Shown here piece after piece: positions 10,001-19,080 of a DNA stretch of 64,000 nucleotides. This DNA is from JANOYJ01 sp963792485 (GTDB taxonomy: Bacteria; Pseudomonadota; Alphaproteobacteria; Rhizobiales; Rhizobiaceae): the NCBI GenBank assembly GCA_963792485.1, contig CAWBWL010000001.1:62001-126000 (forward strand), written 5' to 3'. Each line of letters starts with the position of its first letter. Within the stretch, counting starts at the first letter, position 1. The notes under the pieces are model-generated. The model saw only the letters and a program-made list of their open reading frames with translations, had not been told where the DNA came from and made no database searches. The translations under genes and the position numbers were made by a program.

Positions 10001-10217
10001 GCTGACCGGCACGGACCGCGTTTACGCCTTTGCCGCCGACATTGCCTGCAAGGCCAAATCCACGCGGGCGGCAGTTGAGTTGTGGCGGCCCATGATTGGC
10101 TTCGATGCGGGGGAGGATTGGCCCGTCTATCGCTTTGGCGAGAACAAGGCCCAATACAGTTTCACGACTGGCGCCGTCACGCGCCAGACTTTCGAGTTAA
10201 AGCCGCTGTCTCAGTGA
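7050..10217 (+). CDS. Very large GT-C-like membrane glycosyltransferase
   Basis: A protein of 1055 residues. The N-terminal ~570 residues hold roughly 12-14 hydrophobic helices; the last ~480 form a soluble, probably periplasmic part with beta-rich character. NDPLEY (near residue 144) and GFFGPWTHPP (near residue 176) match the paralogue at 2160-4580, as does the domain just after the last helix (KKLGVSYLALPSYPLPEIY here, AKLGVSFVHVPSYAMPTFY there). The tail is about 250 residues longer than in the paralogue. The frame is intact. It ends 7 nt from the convergent gene at 10225. Substrate unknown. Confidence 0.65.
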   Translation: MIAHSALWYAAAGLALLSSYLVFAAGFHRLIALSKLFPEPCAGQRLSIALLFGPVAGAWTFGMALRLYPGAGSWLYIAVCAGIWLAIAFTGRRLLSRDIGQFLARLKRQSLTALHFWSLVIIVLVLLGALARIAWVNIWVPPYGNDPLEYMTVARLITGKMALSGVYPPIDTSVTAGFFGPWTHPPGFVLLMSWAQLLQGDYYNAGAIKFIDTYFLAAGAFVVFVFAGGALNFRGIIAATLYILTPLLLTQAFEHHIDISRIGLWTGAFLAVTAWARDPRPLPSIALGILFGLGWFLHSIGLIALPIFLVLAVIVGQGTVRSRLAGIAIVFASTVATVLADLVTNYRLFGRLIGDHVDLLDYAPLRIAEHLRYARGINTPYETLMNGLLSPFTRYELAGIVPWLLLVLAVVVPVLWLISGRTSWRLWLRRAMRPGVVQVTALACLGFFGITALSALLGSELIVKNLRYAMTNIGLASVLVAIPADLIFRLIRRRMRQERSQTPNTILSPQIMEKPATKKLIQWGISLRQYAAKIAPHISLVPAWLLAVAFAASALYMSYRITGFANLDPLTSRASDDVKSGMTDHAQFRMIARLNRMIEEGKWKPSGKVLAFRVGDIAYYAKFDYMSYIDPAVMPAFRAASAQDAYGEFKKLGVSYLALPSYPLPEIYNSAIGALLADAAATRIVISDDGYRVFELLQTPDTPEMKQVAKQGPIPVLQFPKPARTVLRTLPGSATPVQLDAESRITSVYGALPDATFFNGWDPLYNAFFVGAPLMTSNGEHLLTANMSGSGFARIALVYQGQEIQLLWEGLIPSEQRQMSAHFDLAQIRTLASEGKTGPEDDYGLTVSLKAGSSMRLQDITFSKIGDRASVEVTRANILSGLLLSGHDLAVSNYPSDKLFLEPASGMLEAKDLDGRRLSVSFPRLHSPDGELINHLYPVGRLDSTLTLGGIGYRDVSLSAQCSRFEPQGAAEFSDLELFKDRYLLTGTDRVYAFAADIACKAKSTRAAVELWRPMIGFDAGEDWPVYRFGENKAQYSFTTGAVTRQTFELKPLSQ

Positions 10218-10224
10218 GGAGCGC

Positions 10225-10872
10225 TTACTTCAGTTCGAACCGCGAGAGCCTGACCGGATCAAACGACCCGTCATCGCTCTGCACGGCCATGAAAACACGG
10301 GCATCAGCGATCTGCGCGGTTTTCCCGAAGAAGGCGGAAAAGTCGTCCAGCTTCACCGATTTGGTCCAAACCTTTGCGCCCGCAGCCCCGGCCTTCGGTT
10401 CCTCATTATTGATCGCATAAAGATACGGCTTGCCGCCAGCTCCGGTCAGCGCCTTGCCTGCCTTGTCATAGGCGAGGAAGCCCGCATAAAGCTTGACCTC
10501 GTCGCTCACGCCTTCCGCCGTGATCGACAGTTCGAGCGGATCGTCTTTGTCCACCACGACTTTGCGATCAATGAACAGCGTCGTGTTGGATTTCACCTCC
10601 AGTTTGCCGTTCTTGACCATGGCCGCCATATAATCGTTCTTGTTGGCCCAGTTCTGGTCGGTCCGCATGCCGCTTGCCAGCTTGCCGAAATCGGCGCTCA
10701 TGGACCGCATGGGCCCCGTTCCCAATGGATCTATCAACCCGGCCATGGTCGCAACTGCAGCGGCGGCAATGACGGCGGCAGCGCCGCCGAGAAGCCACAG
10801 GAGCGGCGAGTTTGAACGGCGCGGCGCGGCCTTTGCTGCTTTTTCTTCCCAGGTCACATCGTTGTCGCTCAT
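10225..10872 (-). CDS. Hypothetical single-pass membrane-anchored protein
   Basis: A protein of 215 residues that I do not assign to a named family. It has a short basic cytoplasmic N-terminus, one transmembrane helix at about residues 23-44 (LLWLLGGAAAVIAAAAVATM) and a ~165-residue extracytoplasmic domain rich in Lys, Asp and beta-type residues, without cysteine pairs or a lipobox. GAGG lies about 11 nt upstream of the ATG. Convergent with the large glycosyltransferase and last in a series of leftward genes, so it probably belongs to the glycan locus. The function cannot be inferred from the sequence. Confidence 0.7.
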   Translation of the reverse strand: MSDNDVTWEEKAAKAAPRRSNSPLLWLLGGAAAVIAAAAVATMAGLIDPLGTGPMRSMSADFGKLASGMRTDQNWANKNDYMAAMVKNGKLEVKSNTTLFIDRKVVVDKDDPLELSITAEGVSDEVKLYAGFLAYDKAGKALTGAGGKPYLYAINNEEPKAGAAGAKVWTKSVKLDDFSAFFGKTAQIADARVFMAVQSDDGSFDPVRLSRFELK

Positions 10873-11042
10873 AATCCATATTCCTCAATAAGTTGCTGCG
10901 GCAAAGCCGCCATCTTGCACTTGCTTTCAATGGCCGCCATGGCGATTTGATGGCAGCGGGGTTCTGATGCCTCCGGCTACAACCTTCCTGACGGGATGAA
11001 AAGCCCGGGACCGGGTCAGAATTAACAGGTCCTGATCCTAAG

Positions 11043-11703
11043 CTACAGCGCTGTTCTGCCAATGGCTGACAAAAGGCTCTGCCGAATCTTGTCCGGCAAT
11101 GCAAGGCTCGCCCACGCCATGGCTTCGTAGCAGCCGCGCCAGACCACATGCCGCCAGGACGCGTCCTGCCCCGTCGCCAAATCCGCCAGGGCAAATTCCA
11201 GATTGAGACGCGCAATTTCATGGCGGATGCGAACCAGGTGAAACGGATCGCTGACCAGGATGACGCGCGCCGCGCCGTTTGCCTTGGCCAGACTCGCAAG
11301 CGCTGCCACATTGGTTCTTGTATCGTGAGAGTTCCGCTCTGACCGAAGCCGTTCCTGCCCCACGCCAAACCTGCGGAAGGACTGCGCCATCTCCTCGGAG
11401 CCAAAATAGTTCCTGAACGGACGCGCGCCGCCGAGAAGAAATACGAGAGACTGCGGGCAGGACGCGCGCATGCATCCAGTCCAGCCCTGATCCGCGCGTC
11501 GCGGTCCAGCGGATCATCGGAATAAAAAACAGCAATGGCGGCGGATGCCCCGCCTGCGCAGTCAAGCGCGCCGGCCTCCTCGCCCGATCGCGCGAAGGCC
11601 AAGTTCCATGATGGCGATGGCGGCGGCAGAAAAGTCGATGAGCAGTCAGGAGGCCCAAGAGCAGCGACATGCGGGCCGTTCGCTTTGGATTTGCGGTTGA
11701 CAT
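11043..11703 (-). pseudogene. YdcF/SanA-like DUF218 protein, frameshifted
   Basis: The last 120 residues show the DUF218 pattern: LVFLLGGARPF, then SERNSHDTRTN and VILVSDPFHLVRI, the conserved Asp/Thr/Asn and Ser-x-x-His blocks. The N-terminal half is spread over the other two frames: MSLLLGLLTA, then FSAAAIAIMELGLRAIGR, then AAIAVFYSDDPLDRDARIR. At least three frame changes occur, near 11615, 11560 and 11470. DUF218 proteins are inner-membrane proteins linked to envelope polysaccharide homeostasis. All family motifs survive, so either the breaks are consensus errors or the decay is very recent. The start is uncertain (11703 or 11670). Confidence 0.7.
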
Positions 11704-11757
11704 GGCGCCCGCATGTGTAGTTTTGTACGGTGCCAAATGGTTTGCGCTGATGTTTGA

Positions 11758-13421
11758 TCATATGACTTCACCGGCAGCGCCGCGTTCCGGTCGCTGCTCC
11801 GGCAGCTTATCATCCCACCTGTCCAATCCCCGAGCAGACCGTCGCCGGCGGTCGCTCTTTGCAGGCAGAATGTGTCAGTGATCTTCACAACGGCTGACCC
11901 GATCGGGCGCCCGTTGAGCGAAACGCGCAGATAGTTCTCCGTCAGCTCGAAGGCGAATTCATCGCCCGCGCGAATCCCGCCCTCCAGCGAAACGGCGAAC
12001 TGGCCGCTCGTGGTGAATTTGTGCACCGCGCCATATTCATTGAGCTGGGCCTCGCTCAGTCCAGCCTTGGCGGCGAAATCCTTCATGTAGCCGTCCTTGG
12101 CGGCAGTCATGACATAGAGCGCGTCGCGGTCCTTCTTCATGCTGACAATGCGCTGGCCTAGCTGATTAGCGCCGGTTTTCTTGACATATGGCTCATCCAA
12201 CCGCTCTTGATCGGTCAGCGCATTGACATCGGGATGGCTGAAAAGGCGCTTCACAAGTGTCCATTTGCGCGTGGCAAAGTCCCATGACCAAAGCTGGCCC
12301 CAAGGCCAGGTGCCCGCAAGCATGCGGTTCTTGAAGAACCCGACAGTTTGGACTTCGCCATAGTTGAACACTTCTGGCAGCGGCGAGTCAAAGTCCGCAA
12401 GTGTGCCATCGCTCCGGTATTTCTGGGTGATGGAAAACGGGATAGCCGCCGAGAAAAATGTCGCCGTCCGATGCTAAGCGAAGAGTAAATTTGGTAGGAG
12501 GTCGTCCCTAAATTCTCCAGCGGTTCATTTGCTTTGCGTATTTCTTTGACCGATTTTTCGCGGGCATTGAACCTCTTGACAGAGCCATATGTGGAAAAGA
12601 CGACAAGCTCCTCGCCGGTATCGACGATGCTATAGGGAAAGTCCTGCAGATCGCCATAGGCGGAACGAAAGCAGTCGCCTTGCTTGGGAAGACCGCTCTC
12701 GCGTTGAGAGCGGCACACCACAACTCCAGTGCCGGCTTTTGCGTCAGCGATATAGCCGAGAACCAAGCGCCTCGTCTGAAGCATAGACGGGTGCGAGGTT
12801 TCTCGCCATGACTCCCGGCAAATTCGGTGAGACCGCGCTCAAGCCACACAAGACGGCCGTCCACCGCCGCGCAGCGGCGCATGCGCAGCACTGTCTTGTT
12901 GACGTCCAAAAGCTGGTCGCAACCGGAGCTCAGCGCAGCGCAAAGTTCTGCATTTGCCCCGCAATACAGGTCGATGACTCGCTTGGAGCTCACTTCGGCC
13001 CACTCGTTTTGCAGCCTCAATGCGCTCGTAAGTCTTTTCGCTGAAACTGTCGATGATGAATGTGTGATTTCCCAGCCGGTAAAGCGAGCCATGATACACT
13101 GCCTTGGGCCCTGGAAGGTCTCGCTGACAACCGGCTCCGCACCGTCGTCAAAGCTGACCACAAGCTGCTTCGGATCGCTTTGGCTGTTGGTGTTGTAAGA
13201 CCGCTCAATGCCTGCGGAGAGCCGGATGCGTCCGAACTGGTCTTTAAGCTGGACGAGCGTGCCTGTCGGGTGGCCGGTGCCGGTGGCCGTCACCTTTACG
13301 GCAATCTTGTGCAGCATGGTCTCGGCGGCCGGCGTAAGCAGATCAATGCCAAGCCGCAAACAAAACCACACATATCAAAAAGGTGCAGGCACGGAAAAGC
13401 TGCGCAAGATATTGGTCGCAT
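11758..13421 (-). pseudogene. Large secreted protein of unknown function, multiply frameshifted
   Basis: Continuous coding signal for ~550 residues is split over all three frames. It opens with ATG at 13421 behind an AGAGG ribosome-binding site, followed by a broken hydrophobic signal (FLICVVLFAAW in a shifted frame). Recognisable pieces in order are the N-terminal domain ending near SFDDGAEPVVSETFQGPRQC, RRLVLGYIADAKAG, SYQIYSSL, then the longest intact piece (MFNYGEVQTVGFFKNRMLAG to KITDTFCLQRA). The stop is at 11758-11760 after a last shift. The Trp/Gly-rich spacing suggests a beta-propeller or similar fold, but I do not recognise the family. At least five frame changes. Confidence 0.5.
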
Positions 13422-13559
13422 TTTTTTCCTCTTTATTGTTTGCGATCCAAGCCGGATTAAGGATTCTATCTACACGTTTCTGCCAGCCGAGTCTCTTGAA
13501 AAAAGTATAAAACTGCCCGCGTATTTTATTCAATTTGATCTTGGCTCAACCACATTCAA

Positions 13560-14155
13560 TTAGGCATTGCCGGACGTTCCTTCTTGCATCCGAACGATCG
13601 GCTTTTTGGAGCGAGGTGATAATTCCTCAAACTTTCCCAGCGCTAAAATGCCCCGAGCAACGCGCTGTCGCTTGGGAATCTGCAATCGCGAAAACTCGGC
13701 GCCAAGCATTTCCGGATAGTGGCGATCCAGAAACTCGACTTGTTGCCTGTCCGTGAAGGTGCAGATAGCCCGCGCCTTGAAACCGCGAGCCATGCGCCGC
13801 ATCAAACCCCAGCGCCGCCCCAATTCGCGTGCCACATAGTCCTCCGGTGACGCGGACATGAGCGCCAGAAATACGCGCCTTTGCGCGCCAGCTCTCGATA
13901 AGTCGCGGCGGGCTGGAATGATATCCGCCACGACTTCGTCTGCGATGGCTTGCAACGCTTCACCCGCTAGAGCTGGAGATCAGGCGGCGATGCGCCATGC
14001 GCGCAAATCCGGCGCGGGATAACAGGCTGGTCTTGCGCGCAATGCCCGCGACAAGCCAGCTGCGGATGCGCTGCAAGATTGCGGCGCACAAGTCGGCCGA
14101 AACTGTCATAAGGGATCAGCGTGCCATCAAGGTCGAAAACGCAAAGATCCCTCAT
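13560..14155 (-). pseudogene. HAD-superfamily hydrolase, frameshifted
   Basis: Starts at ATG 14155 with the HAD motif I nucleophile loop CVFDLDGTL, so a phosphatase-type aspartyl-phosphate mechanism is expected. The middle part (VAGIARKTSLLSRAGFARM) and the C-terminal part (from LQAIADEVVADIIPARRDL to the stop) lie in other frames, giving at least two indels near 14055 and 13965. The start overlaps the stop of the upstream ATP-grasp gene (ATGA), showing it is the last gene of the five-gene leftward operon starting at 18820. A sugar-phosphate or acyl-phosphate substrate is plausible from context only. Confidence 0.65.
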
Positions 14156-15240
14156 GCGCCCCTCATCAGGAGAGCCAGAAATCCCAGCGGGTCGGTCAGC
14201 GGATTGATGTCGAGGCGATGGCCGCGCAGCGGGAGGATGATCTCCCTCAATTTGCCAAACCGGCCCGCCCGCGCATATCCGAGCGCCGACAGGATGTTGA
14301 GCGGCAGAAGCGAGGTCTTTGCGCCCGCAGCCGATGGCGTATTGCCGCGCTTTGCCCTCGCCCAGCAGAGGTTCAAAGTAGTCGCTGCCATCCGCCAGTC
14401 CCTGATGAATCGAGCCCCAGATGCGCGGATTGCATTCGATGAACACAAAGTCGCCCGGCCCGCGCCGTTTCAGTTCAAACATGGCAAAGCCCGACCAGGG
14501 CGCAGCCTGCAGCAACGCGCTTGATCAGCGCTTCAAGCTCCGGCAGGTCCGCATAAGGATAGCGCTCGCGCACCGCGCTTGATCCGCCGGAGACCGGGTG
14601 TTCGGCAACGCGCCGGTGCGCATAGGTGACAAGCGGCCGCCCTTCCTTGAAAAAGCCGGAAAAGCCGATTCCCTCTCCGGTCACATACTCCTGAATGACA
14701 TAGTCTTCAGGCGCATGCGCCTGGCCGGCCTTGAACGCAGCGCGCTCCGCCTCGTTGGTCAGATAGACCACGCCTTTTGCCGAGGAGCCCCGGCTCGGCT
14801 TCGACCACCAAAGGCAGCGGCGCGTCGAGCGTCTGATAGAATTTCGGCTGCGGCAGCCCGGCCCTGTCGAGCAAGCCGCGCGAATGCCGCCTTGTCGTCG
14901 AGCTCATCGTAAAGGCCGCTCGGTCCCATATAGGAGAGCGCGTCGCCGAGGAGCTGCCCGAAACTTGACGAGAACGCGGATTTCCTTGCTGTTGACCGGG
15001 ATCAGCACATCAACGCCATGCTGCGCGATCAGCTGCCCGAGCGCCGCCGCATACGCCTCGCCGGATTCCGGGGAAACCGGAATGATATGAACGTCTTTGG
15101 CATGGCGGGTGTGCACGTGTGCGCACAAACGGCCGGTGGTCTGTCGTCAGCACGCGCACATCCGGATAATACCGCCGCAAGTGCCGCACGGTCACGACGG
15201 CCTTGTAGCTTGAAATATCCGTGACGAGGACAGTTTTCAC
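14152..15240 (-). pseudogene. ATP-grasp ligase, multiply frameshifted
   Basis: An ATP-grasp carboxylate-amine (or carboxylate-thiol) ligase of about 363 codons. Fragments in order are MKTVLVTDISSYKAVVTVRH, GVDVLIPVNSKEIRVL, GPSGLYDELDDKAAF, LLDRAGLPQPKFYQT, SSAKGVVYLTN, DYVIQEYVTGEGIGFSGFF, and the metal-binding FVFIECNPRIWGS, ending LLMRGA. Frame changes lie near 15130, 14945, 14878, 14788, 14520 and 14340. The GTG start overlaps the methyltransferase stop by 4 nt. The signature residues of the ATP site are preserved, so a functional source gene is likely. It would join an acid and an amine on a glycan precursor or side group; that role is inference. Confidence 0.7.
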
Positions 15241-16040
15241 TTGGGCGTCAGATCAAGCGGCATTTTCGCGACCGCGAGCCGCGTGCCGGTGACGATTGAA
15301 ACCGGAATGCCCGTTTCCTTCGACCATTCATCCACGGCGCGGCTGACATCTTCAATCATGCCGTAATCATGCCAGATGATCAGCCCGCCCGGCTTCATAT
15401 GCGCGGCGCAGTTTTTCGTGTCGACCTTCACATAATCGTAGAAATGGCAGCCGTCGATAAAGGCGAAATCAAACGGTCCTGCAAGCTTGCCGTAATCGAG
15501 CTTGGCGGAATCGCCGAACACCTGGGTCACCTGGCCTGCAAACGAAGACTGGCGGTACTGGATGCCGACCTTGGCGCGGTCGGTGACGTTCTTCAGCATT
15601 TCCGGCACGTGGATTTCAAACCCGCCCTGCCAGTCTTCCGGCAGGTCCAGCGTCGTGATCCGCGCGCCTGCGGCCCCGTTGGCGACAAGGTTCAGCGTGG
15701 TGTTGCCGTCCGATGTGCCGACTTCGATGAGAGAAGCCGCCTTCACATGCGAGACAATCGCGCACATCGCCAGCACTTCCTGCGCATCAAGCGACAAATC
15801 GCGCTTGCGGTCATAGGAGCGGAAGACCTTGATGTCGGCGGCCTCGATCCCGGGGAACATCTCCTTCAAATCAATGCGCGGCGCGTCTCCATAAGACCAC
15901 GAGCCAATCCGGTAGGCTTCCGGGTCTTTCGGCTTGATGCCATAGGGAAACATCCGCCGCCAGGCGAGGCTTGCCGCCCGCTTCGGGTCCGACAAGGCGC
16001 GGGGGATGTTGGTGACGATCTTCTTGACGCTCGGATACAC
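15237..16040 (-). CDS. Class I SAM-dependent methyltransferase (Methyltransf_24 type)
   Basis: A protein of 267 residues in an intact frame. SAM-binding motif I reads LIEVGTSDGNTTLNL (near residue 102), followed by the ITTLDLP acidic strand and FAFIDGCHFYDYVK with the metal-binding Asp/His found in cephalosporin-hydroxylase/O-methyltransferase-like families, then GGLIIWHDYG. GTG at 16040 has a GGAGAG ribosome-binding site. The third gene of the leftward operon, it overlaps the ATP-grasp gene and follows a second methyltransferase, so it probably O-methylates a sugar or a sugar-linked group in envelope glycan synthesis. Confidence 0.8.
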   Translation of the reverse strand: MYPSVKKIVTNIPRALSDPKRAASLAWRRMFPYGIKPKDPEAYRIGSWSYGDAPRIDLKEMFPGIEAADIKVFRSYDRKRDLSLDAQEVLAMCAIVSHVKAASLIEVGTSDGNTTLNLVANGAAGARITTLDLPEDWQGGFEIHVPEMLKNVTDRAKVGIQYRQSSFAGQVTQVFGDSAKLDYGKLAGPFDFAFIDGCHFYDYVKVDTKNCAAHMKPGGLIIWHDYGMIEDVSRAVDEWSKETGIPVSIVTGTRLAVAKMPLDLTPK

Positions 16041-16062
16041 TTGTCTCTCCTGCCCGGCAGTT

Positions 16063-16816
16063 TCAGCGCTTGATCAGCACCGCGTGCCCATTGAGGTTGT
16101 GAATGTAGAACATGTCGCTGCGCGCCCGGAATTCGTCAACACAGCGCGTCACGCCTTCGCAGCCCGGAAATCCATAATCATCGAACACCACAACAGCGCC
16201 CTGCGGCATAAGTGGCCACAAATACTCGACGCAGTCCTTGGCCGACTGATAGACATCAACATCGATATGCAGAAGCCGCACGCGCTTTGCCGTCAGCTGG
16301 CTGCCCGTGTCGTTCGGGAATATCCCGGTCAGCGTCCTGATATTGGAGACGCCAAGATCGGCGGCAAGTTTCTGCACGATGGAAACATCCGTGTCGCTGT
16401 GCTCACCGCCCTTGTAGCTCGAATCCTCGCCGCCCGCCTTCACCACGCCCTTGAACGTGTCACACAGCCAGACTGTGGCCTTGCCCTTGCCCGCAAGCAT
16501 TTCGTTTTTCGCCATCAGGCAGCCCGTGCCGCCGCGCCAGACGCCGACTTCGACAATGTCGCCGCCGATCTTGGCGGTCTCGGCCACCAGCGTCCACAGA
16601 TCAAACATCCGGTAAATATCGACCAGCGTGTTATGCTTGCGCGCGCGCATATGCGGCCATGAACTCCTTGTCGCCAAGCCATGGGGCAAGCGTGGCGTTC
16701 GGATGGGCCTGCGCATAATGATAGCCGCCTCTGGCCTCGCTTTCGCCCTTTGGAATGGCGTAGATGGCAAAACCGGCCTGGCGCAGCAGGGTCTTTATGA
16801 TCGTCTTCAGGCTCAT
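16063..16816 (-). pseudogene. TylF/MycF-like O-methyltransferase, one frameshift
   Basis: About 250 codons, starting at ATG 16816 (MSLKTIIKTLLRQAGFAIYA). The frame changes in a GCGCGCGCG tract at 16639-16648 and then continues with IVEVGVWRGGTG (SAM motif I), VWLCDTFKGV, LHIDVDVYQSAKD (metal-binding Asp residues) and VVVFDDYGFPGCEG, all hallmarks of the TylF family (PF05711). Known members O-methylate sugars of macrolides and surface glycans. The indel sits in a simple dinucleotide run, so a consensus error is likely. It lies between the amidotransferase and the second methyltransferase of the same operon. Confidence 0.8.
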
Positions 16817-16849
16817 GCGGGACAGATTCCAGATTTCGTTCTCAAATGC

Positions 16850-18820
16850 TCAAGCCTGCGCATAAAGCTTGGGGACGCGGTCCACAACCCGGATCGTCTC
16901 GTCAAAATCAATATTGATCATCTGCGTATAATCCCGGATCGATTTCCAGCGCGGCTGGTTTTCCTCCTGCACCAGATCCCAGGCCGCTCTCCCGGTCAAT
17001 CGTGCCTTCGCGGATCTGGTTTGAGCGGAACGTGTCATATTCGGTGAACCCGGCCACCGTGTAATAGACATAGTTGTAAAACGGCGCCGTGCCGTCGCCA
17101 ATGCGCCAGGTGCTTTTGGTATCGGGCGATGTTTCCCACTCATAGCCGTCAATCAGCGCGCTGTTTATCTGCGCCTCGTCCCAGGGCAGATAGTCAAACA
17201 GCGAGAAATAGTTCTGCTTGATGCACATAATAGGAGAAGAACGCGAACAGCGTGTCCGGCATCGACCGGTTGAAATAGGCGGGGTTCTGCAGGAAGCGGC
17301 TGCCATATTTCCACAGCATGCCGGCTTTGCCCGCAAGCGGCAGCGAGGACGGTTTGTGGATTGTCGTCTCGCGCGCGTCAATGCCGAGAAATCCCTGCTT
17401 GAAAATCGTCTTCTCAAGATCATTGGTGCAGAACACCATCTCGTTGATCTTGTAGCTCTCCATCAGATTATTGGCGTGCCAGAGCACTTCCTTGTCGCCC
17501 GCCATGAACAAGCGGGATCAGGCCGAGATCAGGCTTTTTCAGCCAGGCAAGGACGTTGCGCCTGATATGCGCCCGCTTCTGCTTAATATCCGCCGACACC
17601 CAGATGTGCTCGATCCCAAGCTTGCCGCACATGCGCGCCTGATTGCGCCGCGCAAGATCCGTCACCATGCCCCAATCATAGCTGAACGTCAGCGGCGTCA
17701 TGCCGTATTCGGTCTTTAGAAGATGCAGGCCATAGGATGAATCCCGCCCGCCGGAAAACGCCACAATGCAATCGGGCGATCCGTCCTTGGAGCGCACCTT
17801 GTCAAGCCGGGCGCGCAATTCGCTTTCCGGCCGCTTCTGCCACGGCTTGTAATCATGGCAGTAATTGCACACGCCCTGCGCGTCATAGGCGATATACGGC
17901 ATGGTCTGCGGCAACAGGCATTTCGTGCAGCGCAGCATCATCTTCTGCGCCGCAATATTGCGCGCCGATTTCTCTTCGACATTGCGCTGGACGGCGAGCA
18001 GAGGCGCAAGCTGCGGAGCGGCAAGCGGCTCCGCCTTGGCGTTCAGATCAAAGACGGTGACTGTCAGCGTCTCAAGATTGACCGTCGCGCCCTGTCCCGG
18101 CGGCAGCTGGGTGACGGTCGCGCCGTCAAAACCGGGCACAGCCTGCGGGCCCTTGATCATCTGCTCGCAGATCAACCGCTCGGACGCGAAGAAAAACGCC
18201 GTCCCCGCCGCATTCGCGCACAGATACAGCGAGCCGGTGTTGGTCGCCAGATATAGCGCGCCCATGTCGCGCAGAAAAAACGCAATCGAGGTCTCACCAT
18301 AGATGTCGTCAAATATCCGCCCAAGCGCCGCTTCAACGCTCAGCCCCTCGCGCCGGTAGCGCGAAAGCAGCGCGCCAATGACTTCCGTGTCAACTTCCGC
18401 CTTCGGCTCAAGCCCGTTCGCCTTCTCGCGCGCCCACAACTCATCCACATTGACCACAATGCCATTGTGAATGAGAACGACCTCATCGCGCCAGACCGGC
18501 TGGTTGTTGGCGTCAATGCCCTGCAAGCCATTGGTGACCAGCCGCGAATGGCCGATCGCCGCAAGCGCGGTTTCGCCGGGTTTCTCAAACCAGTCAGCCG
18601 TGCGGCCAAGCAGGTTGGAGAATTCCTGTGTTTTCATCATTTGCGACGCCGAGACCGAATCCTTGGCGACAAACAGCTCGTGATCTGTGGCGATCGCCAG
18701 TCCGGCCGCCTCCTTGCCGCGCGTTTCCGACAGGATGAAGAGCCGCTTGACCGCCTGTTTCCAGGCGTCCGCGCCAATCCTGCTTTCAGGCGTGACCGCA
18801 ATTCCGAAAATGCCGCACAT
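16850..18820 (-). pseudogene. Glutaminase-PP-loop sugar amidotransferase fusion, three frameshifts
   Basis: About 656 codons. Residues 1-~260 are a class II (Ntn) glutamine amidotransferase domain beginning MCGIFGIAV with catalytic Cys2. From ~295 follows an N-acetyl-sugar amidotransferase-like (WbpG/PseA) part: RCTKCLLPQT...CNYC zinc-type cysteines and the PP-loop AFSGGRDSSYG near residue 355. The C-terminal half continues in other frames (FMAGDKEVLWHANNLMESYK, then YFSLFDYLPWDEAQINS, then AAWDLVQEENQPRWKSIRDY) with shifts near 17508, 17225 and 16990. It would amidate a sugar acid or form an amidine using Gln-derived ammonia. First gene of the leftward operon. Confidence 0.75.
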
Positions 18821-19080
18821 TCAAAGATTTCCCGCTTGCGATCCTGTCGCATCATTCCGGCCATGGGCTGCTGGCAGAAACCGCCCGCGCCCGCGCCGGA
18901 CACATATTGCAATGTCCAGAGTGTCTCTCACGCGGCGGCACGGCTAGCATTTGCCCTTTTGTTTCTCAAGCCGGACCGTCCCCCGATTCTTCACGCACCG
19001 GCGCGTTTGACCGCACATTCGGGCGGACATAAGACTGATCCGCAATGCTTGGCGCATAATTGATCTGCATTCTGGAGACG
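18821..19080. other. Divergent intergenic region of the glycan locus
   Basis: 260 bases separate the leftward amidotransferase operon and the rightward deacetylase gene, so promoters for both should lie here. TTGACC at 19008-19013 has suitable -35 character for the rightward gene, but the -10 element is weak. I see no operator repeat, terminator or small gene. Confidence 0.4.
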
